DNA from: JAXDJH01 sp034663635
Lineage (GTDB): Bacteria; Actinomycetota; CADDZG01; WHSQ01
DNA: 64,000 nt
Reading direction: 5' to 3'
NCBI GenBank assembly: GCA_034663635.1
Contig: JAXDJH010000017.1
Span: 62,001-126,000 of the forward strand
Part shown: one piece after another, positions 41,357 through 49,978 of the stretch
How positions within the stretch are numbered: the first letter of the stretch is position 1
Layout of the letters: each line of letters opens with the position of its first letter
The notes under the pieces: model-generated
Seen by the model: only the letters and a program-made list of their open reading frames with translations
What the model was told of the DNA's origin: nothing
Databases searched by the model: none
Program-made: the position numbers and the translations under genes

Positions 41357-43612
41357 TTAGACCGCTGGGTCGATGAATAGGACCCTTGCGCTGTGTTTGT
41401 CCGGCAGCGAGATCTCGATCCCCGACCGCAGTTGCTCGGCCGTGAACGTTCCGAAGACCTCATCGGTCAGAGCGTCGCGCAGGACGAAGGAACCGTCGCC
41501 GCGGATCCCTCGCAGAGAGATCGTCTTTGCCACCTCGTCCGTGTCCTGGCGGAACGCAAGCAGTGCACCGGTGCCGGTCTCGGGGTTCCACGGCTGCAGA
41601 GCGGTCCAGTTGTCTCCGGGCAAAGGATCGCCGAGCAAGGGATAGGTGAACGTCGCGAATCGATCGCGGTGGGCTTTGTAGAGGTCCGTCCATCGTCTGG
41701 CGTCGGTGATCTGCTGCTCGCTCAGAGAGGTGAGATTCGTGAAGAACGTCATGTGCGAGCCCAAAGCGATGGCCATCAGGTAGTCGTTGGAGAGTTGCCC
41801 TCGCTGGCCTCCCAAAGTCGCTTGTCCGAGCGTGAAACCCGGAACGTAGGGGTTGAGAACCCACAGATTGTGCAGCGCCTCGTTCGATTTGGGACTGCCG
41901 TTCGCGTACCAGGACGGGCCGCGGGCGACGGATTCGAAGGGGAAGAGCCTGTAATCGTTCGTCTCGTCGATCTGGAACGTGACGTTGGGATGGTCCGCGA
42001 TGAGCCGATCCATCATTCTGATGAAGGACTCGCGGTAGTCGTAGGCGGTGACGGTGTCCACGCCGGCACAGTCGACCCACGCCAAGAAGTCGAACTTGAA
42101 ATAAGTGACGCCCCAGTTGTCGATCGCGTTGCGAATCCGCCCTTCGATGAAGTCGATCAGTTTGCCTTCAGGACCGGTCGCCTCAGGATTCCAGGTTCCA
42201 AGACCTGCCTCGTTCGAACCACCGTTCGGATCGACGCGGTTGTAGGCAACGAGGGGCTCGCTGATCGGCTCGCAGTTCCACTGAGGGTTGCGTTTGTACG
42301 CGTTCGACGCGGGATTGAACTGCATCGGATTCATCCAGAGACCGAGCTTCATGTCGCCGAGGATGTTTCGAACCGCCGAGAATGACCCGTCTGGGAAGCG
42401 AGCGGGATACAGGCCGCGTGGCTCGGGACACTCCGGCGAGTCGGGGCAGAAATCTCCTGAGGCCGCCTGCCAACCATCATCGAGGATGAAAGTCTCGACT
42501 CCGAGTCGCTTAGCGATCTCTGATTGTTCTCGAACAGCGGCGAGATCCATGTCGTCCTTAGCTCCGGTCGAGATGCGACCAGCGTCCACGTTGTTCGAAT
42601 TGAAGGTGACGTCGCGTTTCCAGTTCGGCATGCGGTGCTCGGTGAGGTATCTGTAGTGCTGCCAAGGCTCGTCGTCGGCGTCGATCGCGAGACCGGTGAA
42701 CACCGGCTCTAGCGCAAGGGTTTGGCCGGGCGCGATAACGCGATAACGAACAGGAACCTGGTTGACGTCGTTGCCGAGGTGGATGTCGGACTCGAATGGG
42801 CCCAGGTAGATGAGGTCGTGGTCAAGATCGACTTCGGCCGAAGCGCTCGGGTCGGTGTACGACATCCGAGTCGATGCGTAGTCGACCCTCTGCGTGACCA
42901 TGAACGCCCGTCCCTGAGGAGTGCTGAGGCTCATCCATTCACCTTCGCCCTCCAAGCTTTGACCCGGCGCCCCCGATTTCGTCTCGCGGTGGTCGCCGAG
43001 GTGGGCGCCCCCGAAGGGCTGAGCCGCGGGCTCCCAGTCGGTCGAGTCACTGCCTCGCCAGTCGTAACCCGCACTGAACGCGTGGATCTCGGTGGCCGCC
43101 CCTTCAACGCCGACGCGGTCCAAGGTGTACGCGGACAGAGCGCCCGGGATGGACGTCGTCATCTGCGTCTCGAATCCGGCGATGCCGGGAAAAGCGCGGA
43201 TCGTGCGGACGACCTCGCCCACTCCCGTGTTCCCTTCTGTCATGGTCACTCGGAGCTCGACTCCACCGTTTTCCAGAGGAGTCGCGGAGGCGGATTTGAA
43301 GTCGAGGTCGTCGGTCGAAAATTGCGCCAGATCCCCAAACTGCCCGACTTCGGTGCCTCCGTGATACGAGAGCGTGAAGTCGCTGGCGAGCTCGCCGGTT
43401 ACCAGGCCGGTCCGCTTGTCGGTCATCGACAGGGTGTGAAAGGGAGAGGTTGCCCAGACGCGCTCGATCACGCTGTTCCCCAGGACGATCTGGTCGGCGT
43501 CGATCTTGGCGTAGACCTCACCGTTGGTGACGTCGGTCGCGGCGTTGGCGCTCGCCAGCGATCCGGCAAGGATGGCCATGGTTATGGCCGAGATGAGCAG
43601 CTTCTTAATCAC
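41357..43612 (-). CDS. Secreted alpha-galactosidase-like glycoside hydrolase (GH36/clan GH-D)
   Basis: 751 residues from GTG 43612, with AAGGAA upstream and a signal peptide (MIKKLLISAITMAILAGSLASANA). The N-terminal half is a beta-sandwich and the central part a TIM barrel. VETFILDDGWQ, MKLGLWMNPMQFNP, and YFKFDFLAWVD with the probable nucleophile Asp508, then FQIDETNDYRLFP with Asp549 as the probable acid/base, match the GH36 family. A short beta-domain closes the C-terminus. Likely to cleave alpha-linked galactose from plant or microbial glycans outside the cell. A folded leader (43645-43709) lies before it. Confidence 0.88.
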   Translation of the reverse strand: MIKKLLISAITMAILAGSLASANAATDVTNGEVYAKIDADQIVLGNSVIERVWATSPFHTLSMTDKRTGLVTGELASDFTLSYHGGTEVGQFGDLAQFSTDDLDFKSASATPLENGGVELRVTMTEGNTGVGEVVRTIRAFPGIAGFETQMTTSIPGALSAYTLDRVGVEGAATEIHAFSAGYDWRGSDSTDWEPAAQPFGGAHLGDHRETKSGAPGQSLEGEGEWMSLSTPQGRAFMVTQRVDYASTRMSYTDPSASAEVDLDHDLIYLGPFESDIHLGNDVNQVPVRYRVIAPGQTLALEPVFTGLAIDADDEPWQHYRYLTEHRMPNWKRDVTFNSNNVDAGRISTGAKDDMDLAAVREQSEIAKRLGVETFILDDGWQAASGDFCPDSPECPEPRGLYPARFPDGSFSAVRNILGDMKLGLWMNPMQFNPASNAYKRNPQWNCEPISEPLVAYNRVDPNGGSNEAGLGTWNPEATGPEGKLIDFIEGRIRNAIDNWGVTYFKFDFLAWVDCAGVDTVTAYDYRESFIRMMDRLIADHPNVTFQIDETNDYRLFPFESVARGPSWYANGSPKSNEALHNLWVLNPYVPGFTLGQATLGGQRGQLSNDYLMAIALGSHMTFFTNLTSLSEQQITDARRWTDLYKAHRDRFATFTYPLLGDPLPGDNWTALQPWNPETGTGALLAFRQDTDEVAKTISLRGIRGDGSFVLRDALTDEVFGTFTAEQLRSGIEISLPDKHSARVLFIDPAV

Positions 43613-43644
43613 TGGGTTCCTTCCAGGCACGCGGTCGATCCCGG

Positions 43645-43709
43645 GCACCAAAAGGCCCGCCTTGGGGTGATTTGCCGGAAATCGGGCTATCCCTTTTGTG
43701 CGTTTGCAC
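43645..43709 (-). promoter_or_regulatory. Structured leader upstream of the alpha-galactosidase gene
   Basis: On the minus strand GCACAAAAGG (43692-43701) pairs with CCTTTTGGTGC (43645-43655) with one bulge, then CCCG with CGGG, and an inner ATTT-CCGGC-AAAT hairpin. The outer 5' arm GCAC can instead pair with GTGC directly upstream (43698-43709, AAAC loop), giving two exclusive folds. It starts 33 bp before the GTG. No T-run follows, so it is not a simple terminator. Confidence 0.5.
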
Positions 43710-43724
43710 TAACCGGGTGGCTTG

Positions 43725-44510
43725 TCAGGAGGCCAGCCGGGAGATCCTTGCCCTTTCGTCGTTGCTGAGCCACGGCGGATCCCCCGCCCGCAGGTTCGCC
43801 GCAGCGTGAGCCGGGACCGACGTCGCGGGGATCACCGCGGTGATCCGGGGGTCGGATAAGGCCCACTTCAGCAGCGCTTCTGCCCATGAGCCGACCCCCA
43901 GATCGGAGACATCCGGCTTTGCCTTGACGAGGTTGCCTGCGCCGAGCGGTCTCATCGCGATGACCCCGAGTCCGAGTTCCTCTGCCAAAGGCAGGATCCG
44001 TTGTTCGACGTCACGCTCGTGGGGGTTGTACGGGATCTGGATGCAGTGGATGCGGCCGGTCTTCATGACTTCCTCCAGTTCGCCGAACGCCGACGAGCTG
44101 TAGTGAGTGGCGCCCAGCCAGCCGATGCGACCCGCATCTCGCTCGCGTTCCATCCACTCGAGCTGCTCTTTCCAGGCGACGAGGTTGTGAACCTGCTCGA
44201 TGTCCACCAGGCCACCATAGAAACGCAGCTGAGCTTCGAACTGCGCGCGGCCCTCATGAACCGAGGGCGTCCAGATCTTCGATGCAACGAGGGCGTCCGG
44301 CCGTCTACCTCCCAAGGCCTCGCCGAGAACCTGTTCGGCCCTTCCATACATCGGAGAGGTGTCGAAGAGCCGGCCTCCGCCGTCGAGCATGGTCCCCGCA
44401 ACGGCGCGGGCTTCGGCCACGCCCGAGGGTGCGACATCGAACACTTGCCAGGTTCCGAGACCGATGACGGGAACCCGGGGCCCGTTCCGACCTAGCTTTC
44501 GCGACTCCAT
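43725..44510 (-). CDS. Aldo/keto reductase
   Basis: 261 residues. Catalytic residues in context: Asp in FDTSPMYG, Tyr55, Lys in VASKIW, and His in EQVHNLV, the AKR tetrad. The C-terminal NADPH-binding segments follow (RPLGAGNL, DPRITAVIPATSVP). The short length and the GVGSWAEALLKWALSDPRI segment suit the small AKR group of YakC/YdhF type. Substrate unknown. It precedes the alpha-galactosidase gene by 112 bp, which contains a folded leader. Confidence 0.9.
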   Translation of the reverse strand: MESRKLGRNGPRVPVIGLGTWQVFDVAPSGVAEARAVAGTMLDGGGRLFDTSPMYGRAEQVLGEALGGRRPDALVASKIWTPSVHEGRAQFEAQLRFYGGLVDIEQVHNLVAWKEQLEWMERERDAGRIGWLGATHYSSSAFGELEEVMKTGRIHCIQIPYNPHERDVEQRILPLAEELGLGVIAMRPLGAGNLVKAKPDVSDLGVGSWAEALLKWALSDPRITAVIPATSVPAHAAANLRAGDPPWLSNDERARISRLAS

Positions 44511-44531
44511 GTCTCAACTCTCTACTATCTC

Positions 44532-45179
44532 GTGATGTTCAGATCGCTCGACCGCGTCATAGCGGCCTTCGCTGCAGCTGTGTTCGTTTTCGGCCTGACA
44601 TTCGGCGTGCTGGGTGTGTCTGCCGGACTATCGGAGATGCAGGCGATCGCGATGTCGACGTTGGTTTTCGGCGGCTCTTCTCAGTTCGCTGTTATCGCCG
44701 CTCTCTCGGCGGGCGCGAGCCCGTGGCTTGCTGCGGTTTCGGGAGGCTTACTCAACCTGAGGCTCCTCCCGCTTGGGTTGGCGGTCGCTCCTGCTCTTTC
44801 TGCAAGGAGGCCGATCCGTGCGCTCGAGAGCTTCTTGATCACCGACGAATCCGTGGCGGTCGCGTCACGGCCGGACGGCTCGGTAGACGGGCCGCGGATG
44901 GTCACGACCGGTCTTGTGGTTGGTACGGCATGGATCGTGGGCACGACGATCGGTGCCATCGGAGGGGACTTCATCAAGGACCCTTTGGCTTTCGGGTTGG
45001 ACGCGGCATTCCCGGCAGGATTCATCGCGCTGCTCGCACCCCGGTTGCGCGAGGACAAGCGTGCTCTCACCATCGCGCTGATCGGAGCCGCTATCTGCCT
45101 CGCGGTGGTCTCTTTCGTTCCGGTGGGAATGGCTCCTTTGATCGCGTCGCTGGCAGCGCTGGTGGCGATCAGATCGTGA
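44532..45179 (+). CDS. azlC: Branched-chain amino acid exporter large subunit AzlC
   Basis: 215 residues from GTG 44532 (an ATG follows directly). Helical membrane protein with the AzlC features: FGLTFGVLGVSAGLSEMQAIAMSTLVFGGSSQFAVIAALSAG and LLNLRLLPLGLAVAPAL, TDESVAVASR. Works with AzlD to export branched-chain amino acids or analogues such as azaleucine. The end overlaps azlD by 4 bp (GTGA). Confidence 0.93.
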   Translation: MMFRSLDRVIAAFAAAVFVFGLTFGVLGVSAGLSEMQAIAMSTLVFGGSSQFAVIAALSAGASPWLAAVSGGLLNLRLLPLGLAVAPALSARRPIRALESFLITDESVAVASRPDGSVDGPRMVTTGLVVGTAWIVGTTIGAIGGDFIKDPLAFGLDAAFPAGFIALLAPRLREDKRALTIALIGAAICLAVVSFVPVGMAPLIASLAALVAIRS

Positions 45180-45478
45180 TCTGGGCGATCATCTTCGGCC
45201 TTGCGGCGTTCAGCTACCTTCTTCGAGTGGCCGGTCCACTCTTGATTCAACCGGATTCAGTCCCAACCTGGCTGGCGAGAGTTCTTCCCTACCTGGCTCC
45301 GGCCGTCCTGGCCGCTCTCGTGGTGGCCGGCATGTTCACGACTGGTCGGTCGCTGACGGTAGATGCGCGGGCGGTTGGACTCGTGGCGGCGTTGGCAGCG
45401 GCGTTCATGAAACTTCCTGCCCTGGCGATCATCGTGTTGGCCGCGGCCGCGACGGCCGTCGTTCGCCTGGCTTCTTAG
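45176..45478 (+). CDS. azlD: AzlD small subunit
   Basis: 100 residues from GTG 45176. Four short helices, with LLRVAGPLLIQPDSVPTWLARVLPYLAPAVLAALVV and AVGLVAALAAAFMKLPALAIIVLAAAATAVVRL, the AzlD pattern. Needed with AzlC for export. Cotranslated with azlC; chrA follows 14 bp downstream. Confidence 0.92.
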   Translation: MIWAIIFGLAAFSYLLRVAGPLLIQPDSVPTWLARVLPYLAPAVLAALVVAGMFTTGRSLTVDARAVGLVAALAAAFMKLPALAIIVLAAAATAVVRLAS

Positions 45479-45492
45479 GCAAGACTGTCGAG

Positions 45493-46839
45493 GTGAAATC
45501 CGACCGCGACCTCGTTCCTCTGAGAGAAGCGCTCGCGTACTGGTTCCGACTTGGCTTCATCAACTTCGGAGGTCCGGCGGGGCAGATCGCGTTGATGCAC
45601 TCCGACCTGGTTGACGAGAAGCGCTGGATCACCGACAACCGATTCCTCCACGCTCTGAATTACTGCATGCTCCTGCCGGGACCCGAGGCTCAGCAGCTTG
45701 CGATCTATATCGGATGGCTTCTGAACGGAACGATCGGCGGCATCGCGGCCGGGATCTTCTTCGTCCTTCCTGCCTTCTTCCTGATCCTTGGACTGTCGTG
45801 GACCTACGCCGTACACGGAGACATCGAGTGGGTCGCCGCGGTGTTCTACGGCTTGCGCTCCGCCGTCATCGGGATCGTGGCCATCGCCGTGATCAGGGTT
45901 GGATCGCGCGCCCTCAAGCACCCTGCGCTTGTGGGTGTCGCGGTAGCCGCGTTCATCGCGATCTTCTTCGTGAAGGTCCCGTTCCCACTCATAGTGCTGG
46001 GGGCCGCGCTGATCGGATTGATCGGCTCGCGCATCGCCCCGGGCGCGTTCACCGTCGCTTCGCACGGGGCGGCAGACGAGGACGTTCTGATCTCGGATGC
46101 GGACGCCTCTCCGCGTGTCGAGCGGCTCGGCGTGAGGACGCTGAAGGTTCTCGTTGTTGGTCTAGTGGTCTGGTGGGGCCCGCTTCTCGCGGTGATCGCG
46201 CTTCGGGGGCCGGACGACACGCTCAGCAAAGAAGCGATCTTCTTTAGTCAAGCCGCGATGGTGACCTTCGGAGGTGCCTACGCGGTCCTTGCTTACATCA
46301 ACCAGGCGGCCGTGCTGCATTTCGGCTGGCTGCTGCCGGGTCAGATGGTGACCGGTCTGGGACTGGCGGAGTCCACTCCGGGACCTCTGATCATGGTCAC
46401 CGAGTTCGTCGGATTCCTGGGTGGTTACAGGTTCCCCGGTGGTCTCGATCCGGTAGTGGCGGGCATCCTCGGAGCGACGGTCACGGTTTGGGCAACCTTC
46501 GCACCCTGCTTCTTGTGGATCTTCCTCGGCGCACCGTTCATCGAACGGCTGAGAGGGAACCGGACGCTGGGGGCCGCGCTGTCTTCGGTGACGGCGGCGG
46601 TGGTCGGAGTGATCTTCAACCTCGCGGTGACCTTCGCGATCGCTGCACTTTTCAAACAGACGAATCGCGGCGAGCTACTCGGGTTCACGTTCCCTGTCCC
46701 AGCGCTGGACTCGATCGACCTCATCGCGCTCGCGATCGCGGTTGGCGCGTTCGTGGCCTTATGGAGGTTCCGCGTGAACGTGCTGTGGGTTGTCGGAGGC
46801 AGCGCCCTCGCCGGGGTGGTCTACCAACTCATCCACTGA
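45493..46839 (+). CDS. chrA: Chromate transporter ChrA (long, two-domain)
   Basis: 448 residues from GTG 45493. Both halves of the CHR family are present: N-terminal GFINFGGPAGQIALMHSDLV and LNYCMLLPGPEAQQLAIYIGWLLNG; C-terminal VTFGGAYAVLAYINQAA, GLAESTPGPLIMVTEFVGFLGGY. The long form acts alone to export chromate. May be cotranscribed with azlCD. No chromate regulator is seen. Confidence 0.95.
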   Translation: MKSDRDLVPLREALAYWFRLGFINFGGPAGQIALMHSDLVDEKRWITDNRFLHALNYCMLLPGPEAQQLAIYIGWLLNGTIGGIAAGIFFVLPAFFLILGLSWTYAVHGDIEWVAAVFYGLRSAVIGIVAIAVIRVGSRALKHPALVGVAVAAFIAIFFVKVPFPLIVLGAALIGLIGSRIAPGAFTVASHGAADEDVLISDADASPRVERLGVRTLKVLVVGLVVWWGPLLAVIALRGPDDTLSKEAIFFSQAAMVTFGGAYAVLAYINQAAVLHFGWLLPGQMVTGLGLAESTPGPLIMVTEFVGFLGGYRFPGGLDPVVAGILGATVTVWATFAPCFLWIFLGAPFIERLRGNRTLGAALSSVTAAVVGVIFNLAVTFAIAALFKQTNRGELLGFTFPVPALDSIDLIALAIAVGAFVALWRFRVNVLWVVGGSALAGVVYQLIH

Positions 46840-46862
46840 GTCGGCGTGTCGCGTTTCGATGG

Positions 46863-47552
46863 TCAGGCCGAGTCTTGCGCCGTTCGCTGGGGCCGGCTCT
46901 CGAGGTAGTCGGACGCGGTACCGCTAAAGCCTTTCCAAAGAAGGTCGGTGAGATAAGTCACGAGGCGCTCGCGGGGCATCGAACGATTCTGCAGCCACCA
47001 GTCTCCGGCGAGCTCTACGAAGCCGACGATCCCGTGAGCCCATGGTTCGGCCGGGCCCGAGTCGAGCCCGTTGCTCCGCAACTCTTCGCCGAGGACGATC
47101 GCGACTTCGTTGGCAACCTGTCCTATGAAGTCCGACACCGTCGCCTGAGCCTCGGGATGTTCGCCGACCGCGCGATGCATGAGGAACCGATAGACCTCTT
47201 GGTTGTCCTCGACGAACGTCATGTAGGTGTCGATCGTCGCCTGGATGCGCGGGCGGCCGGGTGCCTCATCGACAAGGGCGGTTCGAAGGTTCTCCATGAG
47301 TTGGCGGACGTACCGCTCGGCGATGGCTTGGTAGAGGCCTCCCTTGTCCCCGAAGATCCGATAGAGGACGGGCTTGGCGATCCCCGACTCCGCCGCGATC
47401 TGGTTCACCGAGGCGCCCGGGCCCTCTCTCCGAACCACCCGGTCGGCCACCTCGAGGATCTCGGCTCGCTTCCGAGCCCGTCGCTCGATCACCTCTGGGC
47501 TGTTGCGCCGCCCCCTAGAAGTTGTCGGTTTTGACGGGCGAGGAGTGGGCAT
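46863..47552 (-). CDS. TetR-family transcriptional regulator
   Basis: 229 residues from ATG 47552, whose codon touches the operator. DNA-binding helices VNQIAAESGIAKPVLYRIFGDKGGLYQAIAERY; the C-terminal domain (FVEDNQEVYRFLMHRAVGEHPEA, GIVGFVELAGDWWLQNRSMPRERLVTYLTDLLW) is of the TetR_C_33/PF19344-like type found in mycobacterial regulators. A basic disordered N-tail precedes the HTH. Divergent from the large membrane-protein gene at 47604, its probable target. Confidence 0.92.
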   Translation of the reverse strand: MPTPRPSKPTTSRGRRNSPEVIERRARKRAEILEVADRVVRREGPGASVNQIAAESGIAKPVLYRIFGDKGGLYQAIAERYVRQLMENLRTALVDEAPGRPRIQATIDTYMTFVEDNQEVYRFLMHRAVGEHPEAQATVSDFIGQVANEVAIVLGEELRSNGLDSGPAEPWAHGIVGFVELAGDWWLQNRSMPRERLVTYLTDLLWKGFSGTASDYLESRPQRTAQDSA

Positions 47553-47584
47553 GTTACCAATGGTATCAGATACCACTGGTAACA
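47552..47584. promoter_or_regulatory. Large TetR operator dyad
   Basis: 33-bp inverted repeat: left arm TGTTACCAATGGTATC, central A, right arm GATACCACTGGTAACA; 15 of 16 positions pair. Each half contains its own TACCA-N-TGGTA palindrome, suggesting two dimers. It overlaps the TetR start codon and ends 20 bp before the divergent ATG, so binding should block both directions. Confidence 0.9.
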
Positions 47585-47603
47585 CCTAAGGAGAGATGCG
47601 ACC

Positions 47604-49436
47604 ATGAGCGGAACCCTGATGCTATTCGCCGACGGCGAGCCGGCCGCGGGAGCTGCGATCAGCGACGTGATCGTCGCGTCTCTCGTCGGATTGGCGATGC
47701 TGGTTGCCTTCGTGGCCTTTGGCTATGCCCACCGGTCGGGGCGGACCGGCCTGCTCACGAAGCTCGGCGGATTCTCGGAGCGCGTCTCGGGTCTCCCAGC
47801 ATGGGCCGCATTGCCCGCCGCGGTGGCGGGAGGCTCGCTGTTGATAGCGGTCTTCGGTTTCTACGCGGATGTCGCATCCCATATCGACGACGGCAGGGAC
47901 CCTGGTCCCTTCGCGAACCCCTTCCACTACTTCATCATCTTCGGGCTTCTCGGGATCGCGCTTGCCGGCGCGCTGTCGATCCTCATCGGAACGTCAGACG
48001 AAGGCAACAGCGAAGAGAACAGTGCGGTGCGCATCGGTAAGGGAGGTCGAGCTCCCGTCGGAGGGATCCTCATGCTCATCTGCGGATCGATTGCAGTAGC
48101 GGGCTTCCCTCTTGATGACGTCTGGCATCGCATCTTCGGCCAAGACGTCACGTTGTGGAGCCCCACCCACCTTCAGATGGTGGGGGGCGCGGCCCTCTCC
48201 ACGCTCGCGTTGATGGTGCTCATGACCGAGGGCTATCGCTCGCCGACGGCCAATCCTTCCAAGGGCATTCGTTTTACCGAGCCCGTCCTTATCGGGGCGT
48301 TCCTCGTCGGTCTGTCCGCGTTCCAAGCGGAGTTCGATTACTCGGTTCCACAGTTCAGGTTGCTATTCCACCCCGTGCTGCTGATGTTGTGCGCGGGAGC
48401 CGCGCTCGTTCCTGCCCGGATCCGTCTGGGCGCGGGCGGCGCGCTCAAGGCGGTTCTTACGTTCATCGTGATCCGAGGCACGCTAAGTCTCGCGATCGGG
48501 CCGGGTCTGGGACACACGATGCCCCACTTCCCCCTCTATCTCGCCGAGGCGCTCGCGATCGAGGCGGTTGCCCGTTTCGTGTCGACCGAGCGACAACTCA
48601 CCTTCGGTGCGATCGCAGGGGTTGCGATCGGAACGTTCGGCCTTGCAGGGGAGTGGATCTGGAGCCATCTCTGGATGACGATGCCGTGGACTTCGGCTCT
48701 GGTCCCCGAGGGGATCGTCTTCGGTTTCATCGCAGCTGTCGCCGGCGGCGTGCTCGGTGGGTACATCGCTCGCGCACTGACCGAGCCATCGAGCCCAAGG
48801 CAGGTCGGCTCGTTCGCTCTCGCCGCGGCAACGACTCTCGCCATCCTGGCTTGCATGTCGATCCCGCTGCCTAGAAGCGCCGATGTGAACGCTTCGGCTT
48901 CGATGGAGCTCACTCCGGTGGATGGTCGGCCGGGATGGGTTGACGCGCGAATAGCGCTAGATCCAGCAACAACGGCTGAGGGGGCCGAGTGGTTCAACGT
49001 TACTGCGTGGCAAGGAGGAGGTTCGGTGATCTCCGAACCGATCGAGACCGCGCCGGGCGTTTACACGACGTCGGACCCGATCCCTGTAAATGGAGAATGG
49101 AAGTCACTCATCAGGTTGCAACGCGACTCGTCGGTGATGGCGCTGCCGATCTACATGCCGAAGGACGCGGTGATCGGAGCGAGTGAGGTTCCTGCGGAGC
49201 CGAGCTTCACCCGTCGGTTCGGTTCCGATCAGAAGCTGCTCCTGCGAGAGGCGAAGGAAGTGTCCTCGGTTCTTACTTACGGTGCCTCTTCGGCCCTTAC
49301 AGCCATAGCCATCCTCTGGGTTCTGACACTTGGTTGGGGTCTCCGCCGACTCGACCGCGTCGGCTACCAGCCAAGTGCTTCGAGCACCTCAAGAGTTACG
49401 TCCCGGAGCAGAGCATCGTCGTTGACGACACGATGA
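47604..49436 (+). CDS. Polytopic membrane protein with C-terminal FixH/YtkA-like domain, unrecognised
   Basis: 610 residues; AAGGAGA precedes the ATG. The first 420 residues hold about eleven membrane helices. Histidines are repeated at helix ends: His93, His108 (NPFHYF), His175 (DDVWHRIFG), His189 (WSPTHLQM), His256, His304/308 (GHTMPHFP), His355. Residues about 427-520 form an extracytoplasmic beta-sandwich whose end, GVYTTSDPIPVNGEWKSLIRLQRD, resembles FixH/YtkA domains; a last helix (about 560-580) anchors it. Redox or metal handling is possible but unproved. Controlled by the divergent TetR. The last 73 bp overlap the convergent kinase-like gene. Confidence 0.75.
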   Translation: MSGTLMLFADGEPAAGAAISDVIVASLVGLAMLVAFVAFGYAHRSGRTGLLTKLGGFSERVSGLPAWAALPAAVAGGSLLIAVFGFYADVASHIDDGRDPGPFANPFHYFIIFGLLGIALAGALSILIGTSDEGNSEENSAVRIGKGGRAPVGGILMLICGSIAVAGFPLDDVWHRIFGQDVTLWSPTHLQMVGGAALSTLALMVLMTEGYRSPTANPSKGIRFTEPVLIGAFLVGLSAFQAEFDYSVPQFRLLFHPVLLMLCAGAALVPARIRLGAGGALKAVLTFIVIRGTLSLAIGPGLGHTMPHFPLYLAEALAIEAVARFVSTERQLTFGAIAGVAIGTFGLAGEWIWSHLWMTMPWTSALVPEGIVFGFIAAVAGGVLGGYIARALTEPSSPRQVGSFALAAATTLAILACMSIPLPRSADVNASASMELTPVDGRPGWVDARIALDPATTAEGAEWFNVTAWQGGGSVISEPIETAPGVYTTSDPIPVNGEWKSLIRLQRDSSVMALPIYMPKDAVIGASEVPAEPSFTRRFGSDQKLLLREAKEVSSVLTYGASSALTAIAILWVLTLGWGLRRLDRVGYQPSASSTSRVTSRSRASSLTTR

Positions 49437-49888
49437 TCTTCTAGTCGGGCTTGCTCCAAGATCGCGTCGAACTCAAGCGACTCCTTCAAGTGGCCCTCGA
49501 GGATCGCTCCTGTATCGCGCTTGCGTAATCGCTCGGCAACCGTTTCGGGAGAACTGGTGACTCGCACGATGGTTATCTCGGCGTCGGGTAGAGCGCGTCG
49601 GAGGTCGTCAACGTGCCCTCGGGTCTGGATCACTCGGGCGAGTACGAAGCAGTCGGCTCCGGCCGCAATGAAGTTGGGCCAGACAGCTTTCAGATTGCGG
49701 GTGATCAGTTCTTCGACGTCTTCGTGATCCCCGCCCGGTCGCGCCATCCAACCCAGCCAGTCGAGATCAACAACCGCAGCTGTTCTGCCGCGGTCCGCCA
49801 GCACTTCGCCGAGATCGGCGGCGAGGGCAGTCTTGCCCGAACCGATGGTGCCGGTGATCACAACGGTTGGGACGGGTCGTTTGTTCAT
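49364..49888 (-). CDS. Small P-loop NTPase (nucleotide kinase-like)
   Basis: 174 residues. Walker A is VITGTIGSGKTALAADLG. A likely Walker B is AAVVDLDWLGWM. ITIVRVTSSPETVAERLRKRDTGAILEGHLKES and ARLEDHRVVNDD are like the lid and base region of small-molecule kinases (adenylylsulfate or shikimate kinase type). The substrate is unknown. The 3' end overlaps the membrane-protein gene. Confidence 0.8.
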   Translation of the reverse strand: MNKRPVPTVVITGTIGSGKTALAADLGEVLADRGRTAAVVDLDWLGWMARPGGDHEDVEELITRNLKAVWPNFIAAGADCFVLARVIQTRGHVDDLRRALPDAEITIVRVTSSPETVAERLRKRDTGAILEGHLKESLEFDAILEQARLEDHRVVNDDALLRDVTLEVLEALGW

Positions 49889-49978
49889 CCGTTCATTCTC
49901 TTTCAGGCGCGGGTACGCTGCCTGGTGGTGTGCCGGGAAGTCTGGTCGGCGTCGGGTTGACGCGCGACTGGAGGAACC

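Noticed and set aside
42722..43768. 348-residue frame on the plus strand
   Set aside because: Antisense to the alpha-galactosidase gene with no homology pattern.
44510..46839. azlC-azlD-chrA as a novel export system
   Set aside because: Each is a recognised family and the order can be explained by ordinary operon shuffling; no extra signal was seen.
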